In this document: piece by piece, positions 42,924-52,592 of the stretch
How positions within the stretch are numbered: the first letter of the stretch is position 1
Layout: the number at the start of each line of letters is the position of its first letter
Source of the DNA: Alphaproteobacteria bacterium
GTDB taxonomy: Bacteria; Pseudomonadota; Alphaproteobacteria; Rhodospirillales; WMHbin7
Length of the DNA: 56,550 nucleotides
Reading direction: 5' to 3'
Assembly: GCA_015231795.1 (NCBI GenBank)
Contig: JADGAX010000002.1
Location: 657,067-713,616 of the forward strand
Translations under genes and position numbers: made by a program
The notes under the pieces: generated by a model
Told to the model about the DNA's origin: nothing
What the model saw: only the letters and a program-made list of their open reading frames with translations
Database searches by the model: none

Positions 42924-43454
42924 ATGCCGGAAGTTTCCACCATCGGCTATGAAGGCGCTTCGTTAGAAGATTTCATAGCAACCTTGTTGCTGGCAAACAT
43001 CCAGACCCTGATTGACGTGAGGGAGCTTCCGATTTCTCGTCGCCCTGGCTTTGCCAAGACGGCACTTTCTCGGGCGCTTGAGAGCGTCGGCATCAATTAC
43101 GTACACCTAAAGGGTTTGGGCGATCCAAAAGAGGGTCGTGAGGCGGCAAAGGCAAATGACTACAAGGAATTTTTGAGAATATTTTCCAAGCATTTAAAGA
43201 CGCCTGCGGCAAAGTGTGACCTTGGCGAAGCCGCCAAGATTACGGATCGGGGCGGGGCTTGCTTAATGTGCTACGAGAGGGACCCAGATGCTTGCCACCG
43301 TAAGTTGGTGGCAGAGAAAATTTGTGATACCCTTCCAGCCCAGATTAGGCATCTGGGGGTAAAGAATGGCATTGCCGCTACACGGGAAAAAGCTAAAGGA
43401 AAGGGTGGTGGTTCTCGTCAAGGCCTTGCCCCATGCGGGCAAGAAGCACGGTGA
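42924..43454 (+). CDS. DUF488 family protein
   Basis: 176 aa. The N-terminus STIGYEGASLEDFIATL, IDVRELPISRRPGFAK and the cysteine motif CYERDPDACHRKLVAE are DUF488 hallmarks. The family has no firmly assigned biochemical role. GGAGAG lies before the ATG. The gene and its partner have visibly lower G+C and different codon use from the surrounding housekeeping genes, which suggests transfer. It overlaps the next gene by 89 bases. The C-terminal KGKGGGSRQGL tail lies in the overlap and is not conserved-looking. Confidence 0.85.
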   Translation: MPEVSTIGYEGASLEDFIATLLLANIQTLIDVRELPISRRPGFAKTALSRALESVGINYVHLKGLGDPKEGREAAKANDYKEFLRIFSKHLKTPAAKCDLGEAAKITDRGGACLMCYERDPDACHRKLVAEKICDTLPAQIRHLGVKNGIAATREKAKGKGGGSRQGLAPCGQEAR

Positions 43455-44139
43455 GACGGTTTGCTGCGCAGGTGTGACTCTGCAGGGAGAATGGAGGCGT
43501 CAGTTCCCAATCCCTTTTCGGCGGCTTCAAGAAAAATTTAGTCGTTGGGATATCATAGAATACGAGTACATTTTTCCTAAAGATGATAAGAGACCGGAAA
43601 GTCGGCGGGTTCAGGTGGACTCAATTAAGGTTATCAAGAATGTCCCCACTGGTGAACGAGCAGCATTTCTTTCCCCAGTGCTTGTTGCCTCTACTTCTGT
43701 AGCGGCGGATCGAGGGCAAACTCTTGCACTTATCAGGCCCAAAAAAGTCAGGTTTAAATGGAAGCTAAAAACAGAAAGGGAAATTTCTGAGGAGCGACAG
43801 GCCTATCATGAGGCGGCGCGGCAGGAATCGTTCTTCGATGAATCTTTAGCGGCATTACAGCCTTGCCCTTTTGCTTTCAAATTCAATTATGAAGACGAAA
43901 AGGGAAAACCACACGAATCGACATGCGATGACTGGGAAACAGCGGCGACTTTTTTCAAGTTTGAAAGGGAGTATGGCAAAGAGGCTGCACTCGAAAAGAT
44001 GAAAAAAATTTTCGAGCACGAGTACCCAAGCAAAGGGATGGCCTTCGGTATGGGGGTTCACTCCCGGTATCCGGATATTTGGTTGCTAGTGGGCGTATTG
44101 CGCCTTGATGAGCCGCATCAATTATCAATTGGATTGTAA
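43366..44139 (+). CDS. Unknown protein paired with DUF488
   Basis: 257 aa. I do not recognise a named domain. The N-terminal part reads VVVLVKALPHAGKKHGETV, then CCAGVTLQGEWRRQFPIPF. The opening VKALP...CCAG...W.RQ/RLYP pattern is one I associate with uncharacterised proteins encoded beside DUF488. A basic middle segment (RPKKVRFKWKLKTERE) follows, then an acidic-aromatic part with CPFAFKFNYEDEKGK and CDDWETAATFF. The fold may bind nucleic acid, but that is inference. It is probably translated by coupling, since the start lies well inside the DUF488 gene. It shares the low G+C of its partner. Confidence 0.75.
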   Translation: MALPLHGKKLKERVVVLVKALPHAGKKHGETVCCAGVTLQGEWRRQFPIPFRRLQEKFSRWDIIEYEYIFPKDDKRPESRRVQVDSIKVIKNVPTGERAAFLSPVLVASTSVAADRGQTLALIRPKKVRFKWKLKTEREISEERQAYHEAARQESFFDESLAALQPCPFAFKFNYEDEKGKPHESTCDDWETAATFFKFEREYGKEAALEKMKKIFEHEYPSKGMAFGMGVHSRYPDIWLLVGVLRLDEPHQLSIGL

Positions 44140-44148
44140 TTTTCGCGC

Positions 44149-44706
44149 TCACCCCATCATCCCCAGCCCCAGAACCTTGTCTTCCAGCACCGGGAAGCGT
44201 TTGGGGTCGAACATCTGATAGTGCCACCATTCCTTGCTATAGAAATCCCAGCCGGCGGCGCTCATCAAGCCTAGAAAAATCAAGCGGTTGCGCTGGGCTT
44301 CCGGCGATATGTCCAAATTGGCGTGGTGCGACAAGGGCGTGAAGGCGTCAAAGGGCGTTCCCATGTCCAATTCATGCCCCGATGCGGCGTCGATCAGGGT
44401 CAAATCCAGCGCCGCCCCCCGAGAATGGGCCGAGCCACGGCGCGGATCGGCCAGGAAATCGGGGTCCGGCGTATGGTTCCACAGCACCCATTGGGCCTCG
44501 CTGGGGCGAAAGGCGTCGAAAATCTTCAGCCTAAAACCTTGGGGGCGGGCTAGGCCGATGGCACGCTCGAGCAAGGGCAGGGCCTCGGTCAGCAGATAGG
44601 CGGCGGGTCTGGCGTAAACCGGCTTGCCGGTGAAATTGTTGGGCGTGGCATAGGCGATGTCGAAATCGACGTCGCTGGCATAGGCGCAAAGATCGGTCAG
44701 CGGCAT
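44149..44706 (-). CDS. ddpX: D-alanyl-D-alanine dipeptidase (VanX/DdpX family)
   Basis: 185 aa. It is a zinc dipeptidase of the M15 type with His94 (AHSRGAALDLT), Asp101, the catalytic Glu159 and His162 (KEWWHYQ), and Arg67 (DAFRP). VanX/DdpX enzymes cleave free D-Ala-D-Ala. Without vanA/vanH neighbours, a role in cell-wall peptide recycling is more likely than glycopeptide resistance. No signal peptide is seen. It converges with the low-G+C cassette and diverges from tsaB. Confidence 0.92.
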   Translation of the reverse strand: MPLTDLCAYASDVDFDIAYATPNNFTGKPVYARPAAYLLTEALPLLERAIGLARPQGFRLKIFDAFRPSEAQWVLWNHTPDPDFLADPRRGSAHSRGAALDLTLIDAASGHELDMGTPFDAFTPLSHHANLDISPEAQRNRLIFLGLMSAAGWDFYSKEWWHYQMFDPKRFPVLEDKVLGLGMMG

Positions 44707-44754
44707 GAAACACCATATGGATAAAGAAGACCGGCTCCTTTATATCACGGGCTT

Positions 44755-45423
44755 ATGAAAATTCTTGCCCTCGATGCCTCCAGCCACGCCTGTTCCGCCG
44801 CCGTCATCTTGGATGGGCGGCTTGCGGCGCACCGGCTGGCAAGGCTTGAACGTGGCCAAGCCGAAGCCCTGATCCCCTTGGCCGCCGAGGCCCTGGCCGA
44901 GGCCGGGCTGACTTGTTCCGGCGCCGACGTTATCGCCTGCACGGTGGGGCCGGGTTCCTTCACCGGCTTGCGCATCGGTCTGGCCGCCGCCCGCGGTCTG
45001 GTGCTGGCCACGGGCAAGCGCTTTGCGGGTGTGACCAGTTTCGAATCACTTGCCCGCGCCGTGCCGCCCGAGGACAGAACAGGCCGCAGCATCCTGGCGG
45101 CGGTGGATGCCAAGCGGGCCGAATTGTTCCTGCAGCTTTTGGATCAGGCGCTTGACCCGGTGGGCGAATCCTTTGCCGCCACTCCCGAAGCCGCCGTGTC
45201 CTGGCTTCCCCAGGGTTCCTTGCTGATCGTCGGCGACGGGGCTGAAAGGCTGAAGCCCGTTTTGGCGAACCGCCCGGAGACCCAATTTTGCGCCGAAACA
45301 TGCGTCGATGCGCAGTGGGTGGGCATGGCCGTTTGGGACCGGCTGCAAGCGGGCAAGCCCGTTCTGCCGCCCCAGCCGGTCTATCTGCGCGACCCGGATG
45401 TCACCTTGTCAAAGAAGCAATAG
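44755..45423 (+). CDS. tsaB: tRNA t6A biosynthesis protein TsaB
   Basis: 222 aa. The actin-like fold begins ILALDASSHACSAAVI, and TVGPGSFTGLRIGLAAARGL is the diagnostic motif. TsaB is the non-catalytic partner that links TsaD and TsaE in making threonylcarbamoyl-adenosine at tRNA position 37. tsaB is often followed by rimI; here it is followed by the convergent cytochrome b561 gene, whose 3' end it overlaps by 15 bases. Confidence 0.94.
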   Translation: MKILALDASSHACSAAVILDGRLAAHRLARLERGQAEALIPLAAEALAEAGLTCSGADVIACTVGPGSFTGLRIGLAAARGLVLATGKRFAGVTSFESLARAVPPEDRTGRSILAAVDAKRAELFLQLLDQALDPVGESFAATPEAAVSWLPQGSLLIVGDGAERLKPVLANRPETQFCAETCVDAQWVGMAVWDRLQAGKPVLPPQPVYLRDPDVTLSKKQ

Positions 45424-46068
45424 GCCAAAAGACAGCGCGCCCGTCAGGGCCAGGATGGCGGCGGCCAGCAACGGGTGGCCCATTTTGGCGCTGTGAGCGG
45501 ACAGGCTGGCTGGCAAGGCCTTCCATCCCGTGATCATGGCCTGGATCAGATTGTCCTTCTTGGCGACCAGATAGAACAGGGCCGCGCCGACATGCAGCGC
45601 CACCAGACCCAGGATTCCCTTGACCAACAGGGCGTGCCAGCCGGTGGCGGCGTCGCTGGCGTCCTTGCTGATGAATTTCGACAGCGGCGCGTCGTAGGAA
45701 ATGTCGTCATTGGCGAACAGGCCCAGCCCCACCTGGGCCAGCAGTGCGGCCAACAGGGCCAGCACCATCAGCCCGCCCAAGGGATTATGGCCGATGGCCA
45801 GGAAACGCCCCTTCAAATAGGCGATGGCTGTTCCTGGCCCCTTCACGAAATCGGCGAAGCGGGCATGAGTGCCGCCCACAAAACCCCAGACCAGGCGGAA
45901 CAGGAGCAGCGACAAAACGGCCAAGCCCGAGGTTTGGTGCAGATGCATCGGCCCCATCTGACCGCTTATGAAGCTCGCCACCACCAAGACGGCCAATATC
46001 CAATGGAACAGGCGGGTCGGCAGATCCCAGACCCTGACTTTCACTTTGCGTTCGGCGTTTTGCGTCAT
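45409..46068 (-). CDS. Cytochrome b561 (hydrogenase b-type cytochrome family)
   Basis: 219 aa from MTQNAERKVKVRVWD. Four or five membrane helices are visible. Haem-ligand candidates are the histidines in TRLFHWILAVL, MHLHQTSGLA, GWHALLV and VALHVGAALF. The KVRVWDLPTRLFHW start is typical of the b561/HupC-like family, which passes electrons to the quinone pool. It is separated by 33 kb from the hydrogenase genes, so a link with the hydrogenase is only a possibility. The longer reading from 46179 would run into the thiC leader. Confidence 0.88.
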   Translation of the reverse strand: MTQNAERKVKVRVWDLPTRLFHWILAVLVVASFISGQMGPMHLHQTSGLAVLSLLLFRLVWGFVGGTHARFADFVKGPGTAIAYLKGRFLAIGHNPLGGLMVLALLAALLAQVGLGLFANDDISYDAPLSKFISKDASDAATGWHALLVKGILGLVALHVGAALFYLVAKKDNLIQAMITGWKALPASLSAHSAKMGHPLLAAAILALTGALSFGLLLL

Positions 46069-46173
46069 GTGCAAGAGATAAACAACAATGGGTTGGCGCG
46101 TCAAATGCCATGAGGGAATGTCCCCACTGCGCCAATGGTTGACGTTGGCCCGCCCCGGTGCCACATTCTGCCC

Positions 46174-48081
<1,908 letters not shown>

Positions 48082-48112
48082 CCGCCACGCATCTCTTGCT
48101 CTTGCGGATCGG

Positions 48113-48140
48113 GGGGGCTATCTTCGCCCCCTGTCTTTCC
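48113..48140 (+). terminator. Possible terminator after thiC
   Basis: GGGGGC (48113-48118) pairs with GCCCCC (48126-48131), loop TATCTTC, and only a weak pyrimidine-rich tail (TGTCTTTCC) follows. Confidence 0.4.
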
Positions 48141-48160
48141 TACGTAGTGCCCCCAATCAA

Positions 48161-49129
48161 GTGAAGCGCCCTCTTCTCATCGCCCTGTTTGGATTGGCCG
48201 GAACCGTGGCCGCCGTCGTGCTGGCCCTGTTCTGGGGGCCGAACGACGAACCCGCGCCGCAAATTCCAGGCATGGCGGATTCGCCCCAATTCCTGAAGCC
48301 GCCGACGCCTTTGGAACCCAGCCAGGCCAGACCGGCGGGCCAGCAGGGCGAGGCGCAACCCAGCGGCCCGGACCAGCCGCCGGTGTTCGATGTGGTGCGC
48401 ATCAATCCCAAGGGCGACACGCTGATCGCCGGACGCGCCTCGCCGGGGGCGGAAGTCACGATCCTGGACGGCGAGAAGGTGGTGGGCAAGGTCATGGCCG
48501 ACAATCGGGGAGAATGGGTCTTCATTCCCCGCGAACCGCTTTCTCCCGGCAAGCGCCATTTGAAGCTCTCCGCCACCACGTCCAAGGGCGTTGTTCTCGA
48601 ATCCGCCGTCCAGGCCGAGATGGTCGTGCCGACGCGCGACGATGGGGCGGGATCGCAAGGCGGAGGGGAACCCGGACGCGGCAATCTGTCGATGGACCTG
48701 ATCGAGGACGAGAAATCGGGCCATCTGGCGCTTTCCGGACAGGCGACGCCCAAGGGCACGCTGCAAATCTTCCTCGACAACCGGCTGCTGGGCCGGGTCG
48801 AAGCCGACGCCAAGGGCCGCTGGGCGCTGAAGAATCCGCTGGCGGTGGCCGACAGCAAGATGCATGTCTTCAGGGCCGACGAATTGGGCGTCGAGGGTCG
48901 CGTTCAGGCGCGCATCGAACTGCCCTATATGCGCGAAGAGCTGATGGAGGATTTCGCTAGGCCCAATGTGTGGCAGGTGAAGTCGGGTCAGACGCTGGAG
49001 AAAATCGCCTTGGAAGTTTATGGCGACAAGGCGGCGGCCAAGGCCATCTATGAGGTCAACAAGAACCAGTTGCGCACGCCCAGTTCCTTGGTTCCCGGAC
49101 AGATCCTGTTCCTGCCCGGCTGGCCTTGA
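48161..49129 (+). CDS. Membrane-anchored LysM-domain protein
   Basis: 322 aa from a GTG start. One N-terminal membrane helix (LLIALFGLAGTVAAVVLALFW) is followed by a Pro/Gln-rich linker. Two Big-like beta modules resemble each other (RINPKGDTLIAGRASPGAEV and LALSGQATPKGTLQIFLD). The C-terminal LysM motif is WQVKSGQTLEKIALEVYGD with PGQILFLP. The layout suggests a periplasmic peptidoglycan-binding protein anchored in the inner membrane. No enzymatic domain is seen. Similar single-LysM proteins are widespread in alphaproteobacteria with unknown roles. Confidence 0.85.
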   Translation: MKRPLLIALFGLAGTVAAVVLALFWGPNDEPAPQIPGMADSPQFLKPPTPLEPSQARPAGQQGEAQPSGPDQPPVFDVVRINPKGDTLIAGRASPGAEVTILDGEKVVGKVMADNRGEWVFIPREPLSPGKRHLKLSATTSKGVVLESAVQAEMVVPTRDDGAGSQGGGEPGRGNLSMDLIEDEKSGHLALSGQATPKGTLQIFLDNRLLGRVEADAKGRWALKNPLAVADSKMHVFRADELGVEGRVQARIELPYMREELMEDFARPNVWQVKSGQTLEKIALEVYGDKAAAKAIYEVNKNQLRTPSSLVPGQILFLPGWP

Positions 49130-49135
49130 CGCCGC

Positions 49136-49164
49136 TTGCCGGGCATACGGTAATGCCGTATAGT
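49136..49164 (+). promoter_or_regulatory. Promoter with built-in operator for the BrnT module
   Basis: A -35 TTGCCG (49136-49141), a 17-base spacer and a -10 TATAGT (49159-49164) are present. The inverted repeat ATACGG-TAATG-CCGTAT (49145-49161) fills the spacer and overlaps the -10, so a bound repressor would block RNA polymerase. The predicted transcription start, near 49171, is almost at the ATG. Confidence 0.65.
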
Positions 49165-49172
49165 TATTCCCA

Positions 49173-49448
49173 ATGAAATTCGATTTCGATGCGAACAAGG
49201 ATGCAGCCAACCGAGAGAAGCATGGCTTGTCGCTGGCTTTCGGCGCCAAGGTGTTGGCGGATCCCAGTCGTCTCGAGATTCTCGATGTGCGTTTCGACTA
49301 TGCCGAAGAGCGATTTATCGTCTATGGCAACGTTCTGGGACGCATTTATGTCTGTGTCTTTGCCGAACGCGGTCGGACGCGCCGCATCATCAGCGTGAGA
49401 AAAGCCAATGAGCGTGAAACGAGCCGCTACGACAAAACCCCGCGCTGA
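49173..49448 (+). CDS. brnT: BrnT-family toxin
   Basis: 91 aa. FDANKDAANREKHGLSLAFG, then RFIVYGNVLGRIYVCVFAER and RRIISVRKANERE match BrnT, a RelE-like ribonuclease toxin that cuts mRNA and slows growth. The toxin-first gene order is typical for this family. There is no ribosome-binding site, and the predicted transcript begins about two bases before the ATG, so the message may be leaderless. It overlaps the antitoxin gene by 41 bases. Confidence 0.92.
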   Translation: MKFDFDANKDAANREKHGLSLAFGAKVLADPSRLEILDVRFDYAEERFIVYGNVLGRIYVCVFAERGRTRRIISVRKANERETSRYDKTPR

Positions 49449-49695
49449 ACCGGATGTTGACGCGCCACTGAGCGACGACGAGTTCGAACGCGGTCTGGGC
49501 GCGGCACTGGCCAGGAAAGCCCGTGCCGCCACGGGGCTTTCGCAAAGCGTTTTTTCCAAGCGCTTCGGCATTCCGGCGGCCACTTTGCGCGATTGGGAAC
49601 AGGGCCGTCGCGCCCCGGATGGAGCCACGCAAAGCTATCTGCGGGTGATCGCCAAAATGCCCGATGCGGTGGCCAAGGCGCTTAAAGCGGCGTAA
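49408..49695 (+). CDS. XRE-type antitoxin partner of BrnT
   Basis: 95 aa. A helix-turn-helix of the XRE/HigA kind is visible in GLSQSVFSKRFGIPAATLRDWEQGRRAPDG (split as TGLSQSVFSKRFGI and PAATLRDWEQGRR). Classical BrnA antitoxins carry a ribbon-helix-helix domain instead, so this is a variant pairing. It most likely neutralises BrnT and binds the inverted repeat in the promoter. The basic N-terminal 20 residues are probably flexible and may contact the toxin. Confidence 0.85.
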   Translation: MSVKRAATTKPRAEPDVDAPLSDDEFERGLGAALARKARAATGLSQSVFSKRFGIPAATLRDWEQGRRAPDGATQSYLRVIAKMPDAVAKALKAA

Positions 49696-49712
49696 GGGAC
49701 TTTCGGCTGGCC

Positions 49713-50759
49713 CTAGTTCAGACTCGCCAGCATGGGGGCGTCGTCTTCCGTCTTCTTGATGGTGTCGATGCCCTGCTTCATTTCGCTCATGATCAACTCG
49801 CCGCGCTTGACTGGCCCGCCCGACTGCTTTTTCGGAAAAGCTCTGGCCCAGGCGTTCATCTTCACGGTCAGGGCGCACAAGATGCCGCCGATCGAGGTGT
49901 GGTAGCTTTCGATCAGCTCCTTGACCTTCCTGAACCGGTCGGCCGAGATGTTGTTCCACATATCCTTGGTCGAGCGGTCGAAATTCTCGAAACGGCCCGT
50001 GATGTTGGCCATCAGGCCGTTCATGGTCGATTCGATCATGTCGCAGGTTCTAAGCAGATTGGCGTCTTGCTTGAGCTGCCAGTTGTTGCGGATGTCGTAC
50101 ATCGACCCCAGGAAGTCCGAGATGATCGGCTCCAGCTTGTCCAGGCTTTGCCGGTAATAAGACAGCGAAAGGAAGATGTCGCCGTAGTCTTCAATGAAGC
50201 GCGGCACTTCCGACAGGTTGATGTGCAGCTTGTCGGCCATGCGCGTCAGATTCTGCTTGGCCTTCTGGATGTCGGGGTCGCGAAACAGTGCGATCACGTC
50301 GTCGAAACTTTGGATGTTCACGTTCTCGTCGCCGTAGATCTCGTGAATCAACGGCCTGGTGAACAGGGTCATGTAATTGGTCAGTTCGGCGTTCTTTTCG
50401 GGGCTTAGGCGCAGCGCTTCGGAGCTGTTGACGGAAATCCCCTGCTGCCTGAGCGAAATGCGCAGCGAATAAATGTCGTAGCTGGGCAAAAGGCCCAGCT
50501 TGCGCACGACCAGGAAATCGGGATGGATCTTGTCTTCCGGCCAGCCGAACATCTTGGGCAGGGATTCGATCTCGACCTGGCCCGAACCGGTTCCCTCGAC
50601 GTTCGAAAACAGCTCGACCACGCTGCGCAGGCGCACGTTCTTGATCAGGCGCGCTGTTTTCAGGGCCGGGGTTTCCAGGGGAATGATCCTGAGCGGCAGG
50701 ATGAACAACGAGTCCATGTCGCCGTCTTCAAGAGGTTTCAGAACCTTATCAACGCTCAC
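49713..50759 (-). CDS. Uncharacterised 348-aa protein
   Basis: 348 aa from a GTG start; an ATG 14 codons later is possible. I do not recognise the family. There is no signal peptide or membrane helix. The N-terminal third is mixed alpha/beta (SLFILPLRIIPLETPALK, VEIESLPKMFGWPEDKIHP). The rest is predicted helical, with a long segment rich in NW, DMIES and EELIESYH-like heptads that suggests coiled-coil association. The coding sequence has normal high-G+C usage. It stands alone, divergent from the iron alcohol dehydrogenase across a gap that contains a 16-bp palindrome. Confidence 0.7.
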   Translation of the reverse strand: MSVDKVLKPLEDGDMDSLFILPLRIIPLETPALKTARLIKNVRLRSVVELFSNVEGTGSGQVEIESLPKMFGWPEDKIHPDFLVVRKLGLLPSYDIYSLRISLRQQGISVNSSEALRLSPEKNAELTNYMTLFTRPLIHEIYGDENVNIQSFDDVIALFRDPDIQKAKQNLTRMADKLHINLSEVPRFIEDYGDIFLSLSYYRQSLDKLEPIISDFLGSMYDIRNNWQLKQDANLLRTCDMIESTMNGLMANITGRFENFDRSTKDMWNNISADRFRKVKELIESYHTSIGGILCALTVKMNAWARAFPKKQSGGPVKRGELIMSEMKQGIDTIKKTEDDAPMLASLN

Positions 50760-50813
50760 CCGCAGAATCCCTGTCTAGTTGGTCGGGGCTAATTTAGCAT
50801 GATATTCATAGTG

Positions 50814-50829
50814 TTGCCATATATGGCAA
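50814..50829. promoter_or_regulatory. 16-bp perfect palindrome in the divergent promoter region
   Basis: TTGCCATATATGGCAA is a perfect palindrome. Its first half is a usable -35 (TTGCCA), with a TTTAAA -10 at 50837-50842 after 17 bases, pointing to the dehydrogenase gene. A bound dimeric regulator would occlude that promoter. Confidence 0.55.
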
Positions 50830-50881
50830 ACAAATGTTTAAATCGCGTAAAAAGACCAACGCCTTGCCAGGGAGGCAGATT

Positions 50882-52165
50882 GTGACAGAGCGCGAGACGG
50901 TCTTTGCGGTCCATTCCAATTCCGTGCGGTTCGGCCCCAACGCCTTGACCGAGGCTGGCGACGCCGCCAGGGATCTGGGGATGAAGCGGGTGGCCCTGTT
51001 CACGGATTCCCATCTGGCGAGCGCCACGCCCTGGCCGGACGAAGTGCGAAAGGCCCTGGCGAATGCGGGCTGCGAGGTGGCGGTTTACGCCGATGTGCGG
51101 GTCGAGCCGACCGATGCGTCCTTCCTGGCGGCGGTCGATTTCTACAAGACCGGCCGCTTCGACGGCATCGTCTCGGTCGGCGGCGGCTCGGTGATGGATA
51201 CCGCCAAGGCGGCCCTGCTTTATGCCGCCTATCCGGCCCCTTTCCTCGATTATGTGGCGGCCCCTTATGGTCGCGTGCTGCCGGTTCCGGGGCCATTGCC
51301 GCCCCATATCGCCTGTCCGACCACCTCGGGCACCGGCGCGGAATGCACCGGGATCGCGGTGTTCGACTTCGAAGCCAACGCCATCAAGACGGTGATCGCC
51401 CATAAATGGCTGAAGCCCAGTCTGGCGCTGATCGATCCCAGGGTGGCCGCCACCATGACGCCCGGCGTGCTGGCCTCTTCGGGGTTCGACGTGTTCACGC
51501 ACGCCATCGAATCCTATACCGCCAAGCCCTATTTCGAGCGAGAAAGGCCCAAGACCAGCGCCGCGCGACCAATGAGCCAGGGGGCAAACCCCTGGAGCGA
51601 TCTGGGAAGCCTGGAAGCCATCCGCCTGGGCGGGCGCTATCTGGTGCGGGCCGTCAAGGACCGGCAAGACCATGAAGCCCGCGAAGGGCTGATGTTCGCC
51701 GCCACCCTGGCGGGCATCGCCTTCGGCAATTCAGGGGTGCATTTGCCGCACGCCATGTCCTATGCCGTGGCCGGGCTGTGCCACAGCTATACCGCTTCGG
51801 GCTACGAGCAGAACCGTCCCATGGTGCCGCATGGCATTTCCGTGGTGCTGAACGCGCCTTCCGCCTTTCGCTTTACCGCGTCCGCCTGTCCGCAACGGCA
51901 TCTGGACTGCGCGGCGGCCCTGGGGGCTGACATCGCTGGCGTCAAACTGGTGGAGGCGGGCGAAGCGCTGGCCGACGCCTTGACCAAATTGATGCGCCAA
52001 GCCGATCTGCCCAACGGCCTGTCGGCCCTGGGCTATGGCGAGACGGACCTTGATGCTTTAGCCAAGGGAGCGGCCACCCAGCCGCGACTGCTCAACAATT
52101 CGCCGCGCCCGGTGACCGAGACGGAGCTGCGCGAGATATTCAAGGGGGCTTTGCGGCTTTGGTAG
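50882..52165 (+). CDS. Iron-containing alcohol dehydrogenase / hydroxyacid-oxoacid transhydrogenase-like
   Basis: 427 aa from GTG 50882, preceded by GGGAGG at the right distance; an in-frame ATG at 50834 lacks such a site. The NAD-binding GGGSVMDTAK motif and CPTTSGTGAECTGIAVF are typical. The iron site comes from an Asp in the NAD-side region and from histidines in VFTHAIESY, HLPHAMSYA and PHGISVVLN. The insert after AIESY (YTAKPYFERERPKTSAARP) and overall length resemble mammalian ADHFE1-type hydroxyacid-oxoacid transhydrogenase. The substrate is not certain. Confidence 0.88.
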   Translation: MTERETVFAVHSNSVRFGPNALTEAGDAARDLGMKRVALFTDSHLASATPWPDEVRKALANAGCEVAVYADVRVEPTDASFLAAVDFYKTGRFDGIVSVGGGSVMDTAKAALLYAAYPAPFLDYVAAPYGRVLPVPGPLPPHIACPTTSGTGAECTGIAVFDFEANAIKTVIAHKWLKPSLALIDPRVAATMTPGVLASSGFDVFTHAIESYTAKPYFERERPKTSAARPMSQGANPWSDLGSLEAIRLGGRYLVRAVKDRQDHEAREGLMFAATLAGIAFGNSGVHLPHAMSYAVAGLCHSYTASGYEQNRPMVPHGISVVLNAPSAFRFTASACPQRHLDCAAALGADIAGVKLVEAGEALADALTKLMRQADLPNGLSALGYGETDLDALAKGAATQPRLLNNSPRPVTETELREIFKGALRLW

Positions 52166-52172
52166 GGTTCGC

Positions 52173-52589
52173 CTAATCAAGAATCAGGCGGCCGTTTGCG
52201 TCGAAGGGAAACATGGGGACGCAGGCCAACTCCCAGGGATGGCCATCCGGGTCGGCGAAATAGCCGACATAGCCGCCCCAAGGCGTATCGTGTGGAGCGG
52301 TCAGCAACGTCGCGCCGGCCGCCATCGCTTCGGCCATCGCGGCATCGACCGCATCCTGGCTCTCAAGGTTGATCGCCATCGTAACGCAGCCCGCCTTCGC
52401 ATCGGCAATGCCGGTGTCGCCTGCCAGCGCGTCCTTGCCATACAGAGACAAGATGACGCCGTCCAAATCGAAAAAGGCGACGTAAGGATTGCTGGCGGCT
52501 TTCGCCTTCCAGCCAAGGCGCTCGTAAAAAGCCCGCGAGACCGCCAGATCGGCCACCGCCAAAGTGATCAGGTTGACGCGCGGGATCAT
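52173..52589 (-). CDS. Glyoxalase/bleomycin-resistance-fold (VOC) protein
   Basis: 138 aa with two beta-alpha-beta-beta-beta modules: VNLITLAVADLAVSRAFYERLG and the second with WGGYVGYFADPDGHPWELA. FADPDGHPWE contains the usual metal-ligand Glu. The family includes glyoxalase I, fosfomycin- and bleomycin-resistance proteins and many unknowns; the substrate cannot be told. It lies three bases after the NifX-like gene and is the last gene of that - strand operon. Confidence 0.88.
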   Translation of the reverse strand: MIPRVNLITLAVADLAVSRAFYERLGWKAKAASNPYVAFFDLDGVILSLYGKDALAGDTGIADAKAGCVTMAINLESQDAVDAAMAEAMAAGATLLTAPHDTPWGGYVGYFADPDGHPWELACVPMFPFDANGRLILD

Positions 52590-52592
52590 TCG

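Noticed and set aside
45409-46068. Cytochrome b561 gene as the missing hupC of the hydrogenase
   Set aside because: The family fits, but the gene is 33 kb away, on the other strand, next to tsaB and thiC. There is no positional evidence.
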